Assembly: GCA_024233215.1 (NCBI GenBank)
Contig: JACKPW010000010.1
Location: 177,293-241,292 of the forward strand
Source: Verrucomicrobiales bacterium
Lineage (GTDB): Bacteria > Verrucomicrobiota > Verrucomicrobiia > Limisphaerales > J093
Direction of reading: 5' to 3'
DNA length: 64,000 nt
The first letter of the stretch is position 1. Every line of letters begins with the position of its first letter. Below are positions 15,870-24,098 of the stretch, one piece after another. The position numbers and the translations under genes were made by a program. Below the pieces are notes generated by a model. The model had not been told where the DNA came from and made no database searches. It was given only the letters and a program-made list of their open reading frames with translations.

Positions 15870-16055
15870 TGTGTGTCTTTATTCACCGTGTGCGGGGGCA
15901 CTTTGGCGATACCGGGGTCCGCTGTCAAACCCTTTTTCTGCCCTCCAAACCCCTCCACCCCACCCGCCTGTCCGTTCTCCAGCAATGGTTTCCCCCCCTG
16001 AACCAGGACGATCCAGTTGAGAACCACGAGTGAACAGGAATCCGGAGGCGTCATC

Positions 16056-17114
16056 TCACTTGCGAAGGCTCTCCCCGTAATCCACCAAAACCCCCTCCGC
16101 GATCCATTCGGCGAGGGCCTGTCGATTCTCGGGATCGATGAACCGGTACTGGTTGCGCGGATTCCGGATGTTCCCCAACTCGATGAACACCGCCGGTGGG
16201 ACGGTGGCGTTCAGCATGAACAGGCCCCGGGTGCTTACCGAACCGCGATAGCCCCGGTCCGGCTGGTGCCGCCGGTAGTTGACCTCGAACGTGTCCCGGA
16301 TGTTGCCCGCCAATCGTTTGCCCAATTTGCTGGCTTCGTGATGGTAGAAGAAAACGTCCACCCGGTTGTCCTCCGCCCGCGAATCGACGTGGATCACGAT
16401 CACCCGGTGGTAGAGCCCCGCACTGGAGCGCTTTTCGTACAGTTCATTCACCGCGTCCGCCCGCTGCCGGAGCCGTTTCATCTGGTTCCGCGGGATGGTC
16501 TGTTTGGGATAAGTGGTCTCGTGGCTGTCCGGTTTGAGGAATGGATCGTCCCGGATTCCATCATCCGGATCCTGGATGATCACGTGGACCGTGGCCCCGT
16601 GTTCGAGGAGGACCCGCGCCAGCCGCAAGGTGATGTCGTAGGCGTATTCGTCCTCCATGAGCGGGTGGCCGTCACGGCTGCCGATGGCGCCCGGGTCCGG
16701 TCCGCCATGCCCGCTCACGAGGTAGAACACCCCCTTGGCGAGCCGGTTGTCCTTCCGCTCCACCCACTCGTATTTCGGGCCGAAAATGGCATGCCGGGTC
16801 CGGCTCCCGGTCGCCGCCTGCTCCGCCTCCGGCGTGCCTTCCGCCGGTGGCAGCAGGTATTTACGGCTCAACAGAAGGGTGTTTCCCGGCCCCAGCCGGG
16901 ACTGGTTCAACTGCAGGAAGGCCTCAATCTCCTGGTGGGTGGGCTCGAAACCGTTTCTCCGGAGCAACGCGTAGATGCCATCGCCGGCCTGGGGCACCGC
17001 CGTCCCCGGCTCGGCCGCCCAGCCCATCACAAGGCACGAGGCCAGCAGTCCGGCGAACAGCCGGACGACACCGCGTTTGAGGGGCCAGCGACACATGATC
17101 CTGGAGAGCGCCAT
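16056..17114 (-). CDS. N-acetylmuramoyl-L-alanine amidase (Amidase_3 type)
   Basis: Zinc amidase of 352 residues that cleaves the bond between muramic acid and the stem peptide. A signal segment lies at about 14-34. Residues 40-92 contain a LysM-like stretch (GDGIYALLRRNGFEP, then GNTLLLSRKYLLPP). The catalytic domain spans about 127-350. Zinc ligands and the catalytic glutamate are recognisable: His136 in SGHGGPDPGAIG, Glu154 in LMEDEYAYD, His242 in VIVIHVDSR and Glu312 in AVFIELGNIRN. A role in septal splitting or wall turnover is likely. The ATG at 17114 is used. Divergent from the addA-like gene. Confidence 0.9.
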   Translation of the reverse strand: MALSRIMCRWPLKRGVVRLFAGLLASCLVMGWAAEPGTAVPQAGDGIYALLRRNGFEPTHQEIEAFLQLNQSRLGPGNTLLLSRKYLLPPAEGTPEAEQAATGSRTRHAIFGPKYEWVERKDNRLAKGVFYLVSGHGGPDPGAIGSRDGHPLMEDEYAYDITLRLARVLLEHGATVHVIIQDPDDGIRDDPFLKPDSHETTYPKQTIPRNQMKRLRQRADAVNELYEKRSSAGLYHRVIVIHVDSRAEDNRVDVFFYHHEASKLGKRLAGNIRDTFEVNYRRHQPDRGYRGSVSTRGLFMLNATVPPAVFIELGNIRNPRNQYRFIDPENRQALAEWIAEGVLVDYGESLRK

Positions 17115-17245
17115 GGAGCCGGGGACTGCACCCGGACCCCGATTGCAATGGCGGACGGCAGCGTGGCGCCAATCCTCCTTCCACGCAAGCGCCGCTGCAA
17201 CTGGACTTGTCGCCCCAATTCGCCATGCTTGGCCCGTCCGCAGTC

Positions 17246-20200
17246 ATGCCCGAAATCAACGACAGTCAGCAACGCGCGATCGACACGCCCGGCAGTGTGC
17301 TGGTGACCGCCGGTGCCGGCACGGGCAAGACCCGTACGCTGGTGGAGCGGTGTCTGGCCCGGATCCTGGATCCCGACCGGCCCTGCGGGCTGGACCGGTT
17401 CCTCGTGGTCACCTTCACCGAGGCCGCCGCCACCGAAATGCGCCGGCGAATCCGGGAACGATTGGCGCTGGAAGAGGGGGCGAGACCCGACGATGAATGG
17501 CTGGCGGAGCAATCCGTGCTCGTGGAAACCGCCGCCATCGGCACGCTGCACGGCTTCTGCGCCCGCTTGATCCGGGAGCATTTCCACGAACTGGCGCTCG
17601 ATCCGGACGTGACCGTCCTGGACGAGGGCCGGGCCGCCATCCTCCGAAACGAGGTGCTGAACACCCTGCTCGAGCGGCACTACGCGGGCTCCGCCCCGTT
17701 GGATGTTGCGTTCCGCGACCTGGTCCGGACGTTCGGTGCCGGTTCGGACCAATTCGTTTCGGAGTGGATTCGTCGGCTCCACGAGCAGGCCCGGGTGCGT
17801 CCCGATCCCTGCCCCTGGCTCGAACGCCAGATTGCCGCCTGGAACGGGGGCGGGACGGACACCTGGCTCTCCCGAACTCTGCCGGAGTTCGAGCCATGGC
17901 ACGCAGAGTGGTGCGCTGAACTCGACCGGCTCCGCCCGCAACACGTGCGTCTGGCGGAAATGCACGACCACTTTCGCCGTCCCCCGCCACTTACCGACCT
18001 CGGTGCCCTTGCCGGGTTCCTGCGGGAAACCGCCGCGTTCGGTGACCGCGGGCGGTGGCCACGAGGCGAGACCTCCTTTCGGAAACCGGTGGACCTCCTG
18101 ATCGCGGAGGCCTCCGGTTTCCTTGCCGCCTTGGGACCGGAGCCGCCGGGCGGGGTGCTGTCGTCGGACTGGGCGCAGGCCCGCGGCCCCATGCTCGCCC
18201 TGCTGGAACTGACGCGGGAGTTCCTGGCGGAATACGCCCGCGCCCGTCGCGAGGCGGCGGTGGTCGATTTCAGTGACTTGGAGCATCTGGCGCTCGAACT
18301 GCTGGAAGACGACCAGGGCCGGCCCGGGCCGGTCGCCCTGGCCCTGCGGGAGCGGTTCGACCATGTGCTGGTGGATGAATACCAGGACATCAACGCCGTG
18401 CAGGACCGGTTGCTGGCAGCGCTCTCGCGGGAGGGCGCGGAGGCAAACCGGTTCCTCGTAGGCGACCTCAAGCAGAGCATCTACGGTTTTCGCCTGGCCG
18501 ATCCCCGCCTCTTTCGGGACCATTTGACCCGCACAGCCACGACCGGCAACGGAACCATCATTCCCCTGCAGGCCAACTACCGGAGTCATCCCGCCATCCT
18601 GGAGTTCGTCAACGAAGTCTTCGCCACCCTCATGCGTCCGGAACTGGGCGGCGTGGCATTTGACGAGGCGGCCCGGCTGCGGCCCGGGAATCCCGACCAA
18701 GCCTGGCCTGACGCCGGTGCCCCGGTGGAAGTGCTCCTCTGCTCCAAAGCCGGGGAAGAGGCCCAGTCCCCGGACCCTGGGGAGAACGAACCGGCCGGCG
18801 CAACCGCAGAGGACCGGACGACCACCGAAATCGAGGCGGCGGCAATCGCCGGTCGACTGCAGGAACTGCACGCCAACCGCACGCCGGTGCTGGACGAAAC
18901 CGGGGAGATCCGGCCCGTTCGCTGGTCGGACATGGTGATTCTGCTGCGCTCCCCCGGTGGCCGGGCGGAGGCGTATGCGAAGATCTTCGAACAAGCGGGG
19001 GTGCCGTTGAGCGCGACGCGGACGGGATTGTTCCAGGCCATCGAATGTCTCGATCTCCTGAACCTCCTCCGCCTGCTCGACAATCCCCTCCAGGACCTGC
19101 CCCTCCTGGCGGTGCTGCGTTCCCCCCTGGTGGGCATGGACGTGAACGAACTGGCGACAGTGCGGCTGCCCCAACGATCCGGGGATTACTGGACGGCCCT
19201 GGCCCGGTTCGCCCGGGTGGGTCCGCCGCCGCTTTCCCCCACGGCCGCTCCCACGGGAACCGGAGGAGAGACCGGGGATCCCGTTGCCGGGGCGCCCGCG
19301 GCATCGGCCGCGGTGAAGGCACTCCGTTTTGTCGAACGTCATGCGCGATGGCGGGAACTCGCCCGGCAGACCTCGCTCTCCGAATGTCTCGAGACCGTCC
19401 TGACGGAAACGCACTACGAGGACTGGTTGCAGACCCAACCGCGCGGCACGCAACGCCGGGCCAACCTCCGGCGGTTGCTCGACCTGGCACGGGATTTCGA
19501 CCGCTTCCAGCGCCAAAGTGTCCATCGGTTCCTCCGCTTTGTGGAGGCCCAGCAGGAAGCGGAATTTGACCCCGAACCGGCCGCCGCGGAAGGCACCGAT
19601 GCCGTCCGCCTGATGAGCATCCACCGAAGCAAGGGACTGGAGTTCCCCGTCGTGGTGGTGGCGAACCTCGCCGGTCAATTCAACGAAACCGATCTCCGCC
19701 AACCGCTGTTGCTGGACGACACGCTGGGCCTGTGTCCGAGTGTGTCGCTGGAGAATCCCCCCCGCCGACACCCCACCCTGCCGTTGCTGCTGGCCCGACG
19801 CCGCCAGGCCGCCGTGCTGCGCGGCGAGGAGTTGCGCCTGCTCTATGTGGCCCTCACCCGCGCCAGCCAGAAACTCATTCTCACCGGTTCCCCCGCGAAA
19901 CTGGAGCCCTCCACCGAAGGCGGCGGGTCCCCGGCCCTGTCGTTGCGGCAACTGCGCGAGGCCCGACGGCCGCTCGACTGGATCATGCCGCTGTTGCAGG
20001 CATGGGCGGAGGCGCCCAACTGGCTCGAAACCTCCCGGGGAAGCTGCGCCAGGTTCGACTGGCGGGTACTGGCGGGAGGGGCGGAGATGAATGCCGCAAC
20101 GGTCCCGCAGGAGGAATCGGTCGGTGCCGGAGTCGCCGCGCTCGCGTCACCCACCGAACTCGCGGACGCCTGCGCGCGGGCCCGGTTTGACTACCCGCAC

Positions 20201-20923
20201 CGGGCCGCCACCGGCGAGCCGGCAAAAAGCTCGGTGACCGGGCTGCGACAACGGACGATGGAGGACGACCCCGCGTCCGAGACAGGTGTGCTCTTTCCGC
20301 CTCCGCGCCCCGCGGCGTTTCCCGCGCTGCGCCTGGAACCCGACGGCCAGTCCCTTTCCCCCACGGAGCGCGGCACCGCGCATCACCGCTTCCTGCAGTT
20401 CGCCGACCTCCATCGGCTCCGGACCGAAACGGACGTTGCGGGGCAGACCGCCCAACTGGTGGCCTCCGGCCGGCTCTCAGCCGAGGAAGCGGCCTCGCTC
20501 GATCCGGCCGCTCTGGCGGGTTTCGGCCAATCCTCCCTGGCCGACCGTCTGCGCGCTCCCGAGATCACCGTCCGGCGGGAGCTTGAATTCACCCTGCGAC
20601 TGAGCCCGGCGGATGCGGTGGGACTGGGATTGCCCGTGCGCGAGGGACTGGCCGGCGATGAAGGCATCGTGGTGCAGGGGGTGGTGGACCTGGCGGCATT
20701 CACGCCCGAGGGCATCTGGCTGCTCGACTTCAAGACCGACGCCGTCACCGAAACCACGTTCCCGGAAAAGGTGACGGCCTACAGCCCGCAACTGGCGCTC
20801 TACGCCCTCGCCCTCGGGCGCATCCACCAACGTCCGGTCCAGGAGGCCTGGCTCCATTTCCTCACGATCAACCGCAGCGTGCCGGTGCCGCTACCCGCCG
20901 CCGCCTCCCTCAAGAAACCCTGA
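17246..20923 (+). CDS. addA: AddA-like UvrD-family helicase/nuclease
   Basis: Large DNA helicase-nuclease of 1225 residues, the size of AddA. The UvrD-type helicase shows DSQQRAID (Q motif), Walker A AGAGTGKT (22-29), FTEAAATEMRRR (motif Ia), VDEYQDINAVQ (Walker B) and LLYVALTRASQKLIL (motif VI). The C-terminal RecB-type nuclease has VVQGVVDLAAF and WLLDFKTDAVTE (PD-(D/E)XK core) and YSPQLALYALAL. AddA with AddB resects double-strand breaks for recombination. The ATG at 17246 fits the Q-motif spacing. No addB partner is next to it: the neighbours are a divergent amidase and a convergent cytochrome gene. Confidence 0.9.
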   Translation: MPEINDSQQRAIDTPGSVLVTAGAGTGKTRTLVERCLARILDPDRPCGLDRFLVVTFTEAAATEMRRRIRERLALEEGARPDDEWLAEQSVLVETAAIGTLHGFCARLIREHFHELALDPDVTVLDEGRAAILRNEVLNTLLERHYAGSAPLDVAFRDLVRTFGAGSDQFVSEWIRRLHEQARVRPDPCPWLERQIAAWNGGGTDTWLSRTLPEFEPWHAEWCAELDRLRPQHVRLAEMHDHFRRPPPLTDLGALAGFLRETAAFGDRGRWPRGETSFRKPVDLLIAEASGFLAALGPEPPGGVLSSDWAQARGPMLALLELTREFLAEYARARREAAVVDFSDLEHLALELLEDDQGRPGPVALALRERFDHVLVDEYQDINAVQDRLLAALSREGAEANRFLVGDLKQSIYGFRLADPRLFRDHLTRTATTGNGTIIPLQANYRSHPAILEFVNEVFATLMRPELGGVAFDEAARLRPGNPDQAWPDAGAPVEVLLCSKAGEEAQSPDPGENEPAGATAEDRTTTEIEAAAIAGRLQELHANRTPVLDETGEIRPVRWSDMVILLRSPGGRAEAYAKIFEQAGVPLSATRTGLFQAIECLDLLNLLRLLDNPLQDLPLLAVLRSPLVGMDVNELATVRLPQRSGDYWTALARFARVGPPPLSPTAAPTGTGGETGDPVAGAPAASAAVKALRFVERHARWRELARQTSLSECLETVLTETHYEDWLQTQPRGTQRRANLRRLLDLARDFDRFQRQSVHRFLRFVEAQQEAEFDPEPAAAEGTDAVRLMSIHRSKGLEFPVVVVANLAGQFNETDLRQPLLLDDTLGLCPSVSLENPPRRHPTLPLLLARRRQAAVLRGEELRLLYVALTRASQKLILTGSPAKLEPSTEGGGSPALSLRQLREARRPLDWIMPLLQAWAEAPNWLETSRGSCARFDWRVLAGGAEMNAATVPQEESVGAGVAALASPTELADACARARFDYPHRAATGEPAKSSVTGLRQRTMEDDPASETGVLFPPPRPAAFPALRLEPDGQSLSPTERGTAHHRFLQFADLHRLRTETDVAGQTAQLVASGRLSAEEAASLDPAALAGFGQSSLADRLRAPEITVRRELEFTLRLSPADAVGLGLPVREGLAGDEGIVVQGVVDLAAFTPEGIWLLDFKTDAVTETTFPEKVTAYSPQLALYALALGRIHQRPVQEAWLHFLTINRSVPVPLPAAASLKKP

Positions 20924-21193
20924 GCGGTAGGCCGAACGGCAGAGATGGGGAGCGTAGCCGGCCCGGCTGCTTCAATCGGCGGCTCGCCGGTTGATCCTCG
21001 AGGGAATGGAGGATAGGGAGATGACAGTAAAGTGACGCTTCGGATGTGCCCGGCGGGCCGCCGGGCAGGGCACGCGGGCCGCGCGCGCTCCCCCCAAACG
21101 GAATCGCTGAGATCGAGCCCCCCCAACAAAGAAACCGGCGGAAGGGGATGAACCACCTTCCGCCGGCTGGATCAGGCGAATTCCCGTGCCGGG
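20924..21193. other. Convergent intergenic region addA / decaheme cytochrome
   Basis: About 270 bp between two convergent genes. It holds a clear terminator for the minus-strand gene (21126-21166). A second GC-rich stretch near 20960-21000 may form secondary structure but no defined element was recognised. Confidence 0.5.
21126..21166 (-). terminator. Rho-independent terminator of the decaheme cytochrome gene
   Basis: A perfect 11-bp stem (21135-21145 with 21156-21166, CCGGCGGAAGG and its complement) encloses a 10-base loop. On the minus strand it is followed by TTTCTTTGTT. It lies 27 bp after the stop codon of the cytochrome gene. Confidence 0.88.
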
Positions 21194-23476
21194 TTATTCC
21201 TCAACCTCCCGCAGTTCGCGCGGGTAGATCGGCACGTAGGGATTGGAGATGGCGTGGACCTTGCTCGGAGCGAAGTCCGCGTCGCTGCCGTGGCAGACGC
21301 CGCAGGTCTCCATCTCGTCACCACTCCACGGATCACCCGGGGTCGGGTCGTAGGTCATCAGCATCCCGTGGAACCCGGACTCGTCGTCGTCGTGGCAGGC
21401 CAGACAGGCCATCCGCGAGGGCTTGCTGTCCCAGGTGCTGGTGTCGGTGTGGCACTTGGTGCAGTTCCGCACGTCCTGCGGGAAGATCACCTGTGCCAGG
21501 CCCATGCCGATCAACTCAGGCTTCTCCACGTAGTTCCCATAGTGCAGCCCGTGCACGCGCCAGGAGAGCGGCGACACGCCGAAGCCGAACTTGCTCTGCG
21601 ACCAGTCCGCCTTCTCGGGAATCTGGTGCTGGTAATCGTGGCAGTTCTTGCAGATGTCCGGCTTAAAGAGCGCGGCCCGCGAGTGCATCCGGCTCTCCGC
21701 ATGACAGGACATGCAACCCTGCTCGGAGGCGATTTCCTTCTCCACCGTGGCGGTGCCAACCTGGAAGTTGACATAGCCATGACCGCCCAGCCCGGAGGCC
21801 GGCCGCACTTCGAAGTAGGCCGTGTATGTGCCGGGGGCGAGACCGTCCACCGCGCTCAACTGATACTCGATCGTGTCCGCCGTACGGGTCGCCGCCGGAT
21901 CCTCGTTGCCCGGCTCCAGGCGCACGCGCAGATCATTGTACTGATAGCTGCTCGTGGTCGGATTCGCCGCGATGGTGGTCAGCACCGGCACGGTGTCGGC
22001 CCGGGGACCGGACACGAAGAACCGGGCATCCCGCCAGTCGCCCTCCATGATGGTGGCGGGGTCGATGGGATTGCCGGTCGCCAGATCAATGACCTGCAAC
22101 ATGGCCTTCGGGGCCTCGCCCGCGACGTAGAAATCGCCATTGGCGGGCTCGGTCAGGGCCACACTCACGCCGTATTGGAATGCCGGCGGCTCGATCTCGT
22201 GATAGCCCACGATCTTGCTGGCGGCGTGACAGGCCTTGCAGAGATTGTCGTTGGCCCAAGGACCCCCGGTGTGCTCGACCATCCCCTCGGGAACGTCGTC
22301 GTTGCCAAAGTAGACATTGTCATGGCAGGTGCCACAGGCCAGCCGCGAGGGCTTCGTCTGCCAGCGATCGTCCACGTGGCAGGAGCCGCAATTCCGCACG
22401 TCGGCGGGGAAGACCACCGGCGTGTAGTCCGCAAAGGCATCCTCGCGGTTGAAGGGAAGCTGCAGTTCTTCACCCATGTGCACGCCGTGCGCCCGGATCA
22501 CGATGTGATCTGAAATACGCTCGCCATCGGCCCCGACAAACGAGGCATAACCGTCGTTGTTGTGACAGGTCTTGCAGCTCATCTGCGGGTCCAGGTCAAT
22601 GGATGGACTCCCCACCGGACTGCGACCCGGGTCGATGTGGTGCATGTAAAGCTTGCCACTGATGGTGCCCTGATGGCAGACGGCGCACTTGTCGGTGGAG
22701 GTCACGTCCACCTCGGGGGTCGCGGTGCCGATTTGCACCTTCGCGAACTTGAAGATCTGTTGGATCTCATCGGCCCCCAAGGTCGCCCGCACCCCGACGA
22801 CGTAGGTCCCCGGCGCCTCGTCGGTCACCGGTTGGAGTTCATAGCTGACCCGGCTGCCGGTCACCATGGCATTGGGGTCGGTCTTAAGTTCGATGTAGTG
22901 GTGAGGCCGCACGCTGCGGTCGGTGCTGGCATTGAGCAGCTTCACCGCCGAAACCGTCTTGAGCGGGTCCTGCGGGCCGTCCATGTAGAGGCTCAGGCCG
23001 GAGAGTTCGGCCAGGCCGATTCCCTGGCCATAAACATCCAGGATGTCCACCATCACCACGGCCTTCTCGCCCGCGACGAAATGGGTGCCATTCGCCGGGG
23101 CCGAGACGGACACGCGCACGGTCCAACCCTTCAGCTCCGCGATGACTTCCTGTTCCCCGATCACCCGGTAGAAACCCAGGTCTTCGGTGCCGATCGGCAG
23201 GTAGGCGACGTAGACCCCGGGCTGGAGTTCCACCACGCGGGCGTCCACCATGTCATACCACGGGGCGGCGGCGGCGACGCTGTCGCGTTTCTGGACCCGG
23301 AACGGGCCCGCCCCCGCACCGGCGTGGAAGAGGAGCTGCATGTCCCCTCCCGCAGGTTTGGAGGAACTGACGATTTCCAGCGGTTTGCCCGGTCCCCATG
23401 GCGGGGTCTGGGCCACCGATGATTCCACCCAACCCGCACAGGCGAGCAGGGCGCTCAAGGCCATTATTCGATGCAT
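21194..23476 (-). CDS. Decaheme c-type cytochrome, OmcA/MtrC-like
   Basis: Exported protein of 760 residues with exactly ten CXXCH haem-binding motifs in two groups of five: CAVCH, CKTCH, CGSCH, CGTCH, CKACH, and CMSCH, CKNCH, CTKCH, CLACH, CGVCH. A beta-rich domain precedes each group, so the layout is the split-barrel/pentahaem/split-barrel/pentahaem arrangement of the extracellular MtrC and OmcA cytochromes of Shewanella. A signal peptide (about 1-23) contains LLAC, a possible lipobox. It probably moves electrons at the cell surface. No MtrA/MtrB-type porin partner is in the window. The ATG at 23491 is an alternative start. A terminator and a candidate promoter are visible. Confidence 0.9.
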   Translation of the reverse strand: MHRIMALSALLACAGWVESSVAQTPPWGPGKPLEIVSSSKPAGGDMQLLFHAGAGAGPFRVQKRDSVAAAAPWYDMVDARVVELQPGVYVAYLPIGTEDLGFYRVIGEQEVIAELKGWTVRVSVSAPANGTHFVAGEKAVVMVDILDVYGQGIGLAELSGLSLYMDGPQDPLKTVSAVKLLNASTDRSVRPHHYIELKTDPNAMVTGSRVSYELQPVTDEAPGTYVVGVRATLGADEIQQIFKFAKVQIGTATPEVDVTSTDKCAVCHQGTISGKLYMHHIDPGRSPVGSPSIDLDPQMSCKTCHNNDGYASFVGADGERISDHIVIRAHGVHMGEELQLPFNREDAFADYTPVVFPADVRNCGSCHVDDRWQTKPSRLACGTCHDNVYFGNDDVPEGMVEHTGGPWANDNLCKACHAASKIVGYHEIEPPAFQYGVSVALTEPANGDFYVAGEAPKAMLQVIDLATGNPIDPATIMEGDWRDARFFVSGPRADTVPVLTTIAANPTTSSYQYNDLRVRLEPGNEDPAATRTADTIEYQLSAVDGLAPGTYTAYFEVRPASGLGGHGYVNFQVGTATVEKEIASEQGCMSCHAESRMHSRAALFKPDICKNCHDYQHQIPEKADWSQSKFGFGVSPLSWRVHGLHYGNYVEKPELIGMGLAQVIFPQDVRNCTKCHTDTSTWDSKPSRMACLACHDDDESGFHGMLMTYDPTPGDPWSGDEMETCGVCHGSDADFAPSKVHAISNPYVPIYPRELREVEE

Positions 23477-24098
23477 AGGTTTTGATCTCATGAGAGGCAG
23501 GGTTGCTTGCGCCAGCCGTCGCCCCCGCGTCCGCCCGCCCCCGGGCACCCACCCGGGAATCCAACACCGGCTACCGGCCGGCAGAAACGCTTTGGTCGAC
23601 GGCAATTCATGACTGCGCCAGTGATCGTGGGTGTTAGCTGAACTGAGGTCAAGGGCCGTTAACAATAACTGTAAGTTATCAGGATCGGTTTTTGTCAAGA
23701 TTAGGCGTGCAAAACCATGGCGAGTACCCGCTGCATTTCGGACAATGCAGTGACCCACGCTCCCACCGCGGATCTTCAGGCCTGAAGAAGTTCGCAACAG
23801 ACTGTTGGACAATTGGTTAATCGATACGCGCTACGTGACGCCGAAGTCGCGGAAACCGTGGCACACCGGGGCGGGACACAAGACGGCCCACGCCTTCCCT
23901 CGTATCGGTTCCCGCCATCATTAGCAGAAACTGTAACGCCAGACACGACTCCGGACCGGCCTCGACAAGCCGTTGCCCGCCAAATCGGGTGGAACCCCGG
24001 CCCCCAGCCTCGACCGTTCGCCGGGAATCCACAACCGCCGGCTCCCACACCCGGATCGGTCGGTCTGACAGGGCTGGCGAAAGCCCCTCCGGCGCCGT
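23477..24098. other. Divergent regulatory region, cytochrome / cyclase
   Basis: About 620 bp without a gene. An AT-rich island at about 23650-23715 stands out from the GC-rich surroundings and carries the candidate cytochrome promoter. The part from 23800 to 24098 leads to the cyclase gene; no clear promoter was identified there. Confidence 0.5.
23660..23698 (-). promoter_or_regulatory. Candidate promoter and operator of the decaheme cytochrome gene
   Basis: On the minus strand a perfect TTGACA (23698-23693) is followed 19 bases later by TACAGT, a weak -10. The -10 lies inside the dyad ATAACTGTAAGTTAT (23665-23679), a perfect 6-bp inverted repeat with a 3-base centre. This looks like an operator that blocks RNA polymerase. 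The start would give a leader of roughly 180 nt before the cytochrome ATG. Spacing of 19 is longer than ideal, so the call is moderate. Confidence 0.5.

Noticed and set aside
17027..19951. Minus-strand open frame of 974 codons
   Set aside because: It is antisense to the AddA-like gene, whose helicase and nuclease motifs are intact. No recognisable domain in the antisense reading.
23600..24098. A small gene or RNA in the gap before the cyclase
   Set aside because: Open frames there are short, lack a ribosome site and have no similarity pattern; no stable RNA fold was seen.
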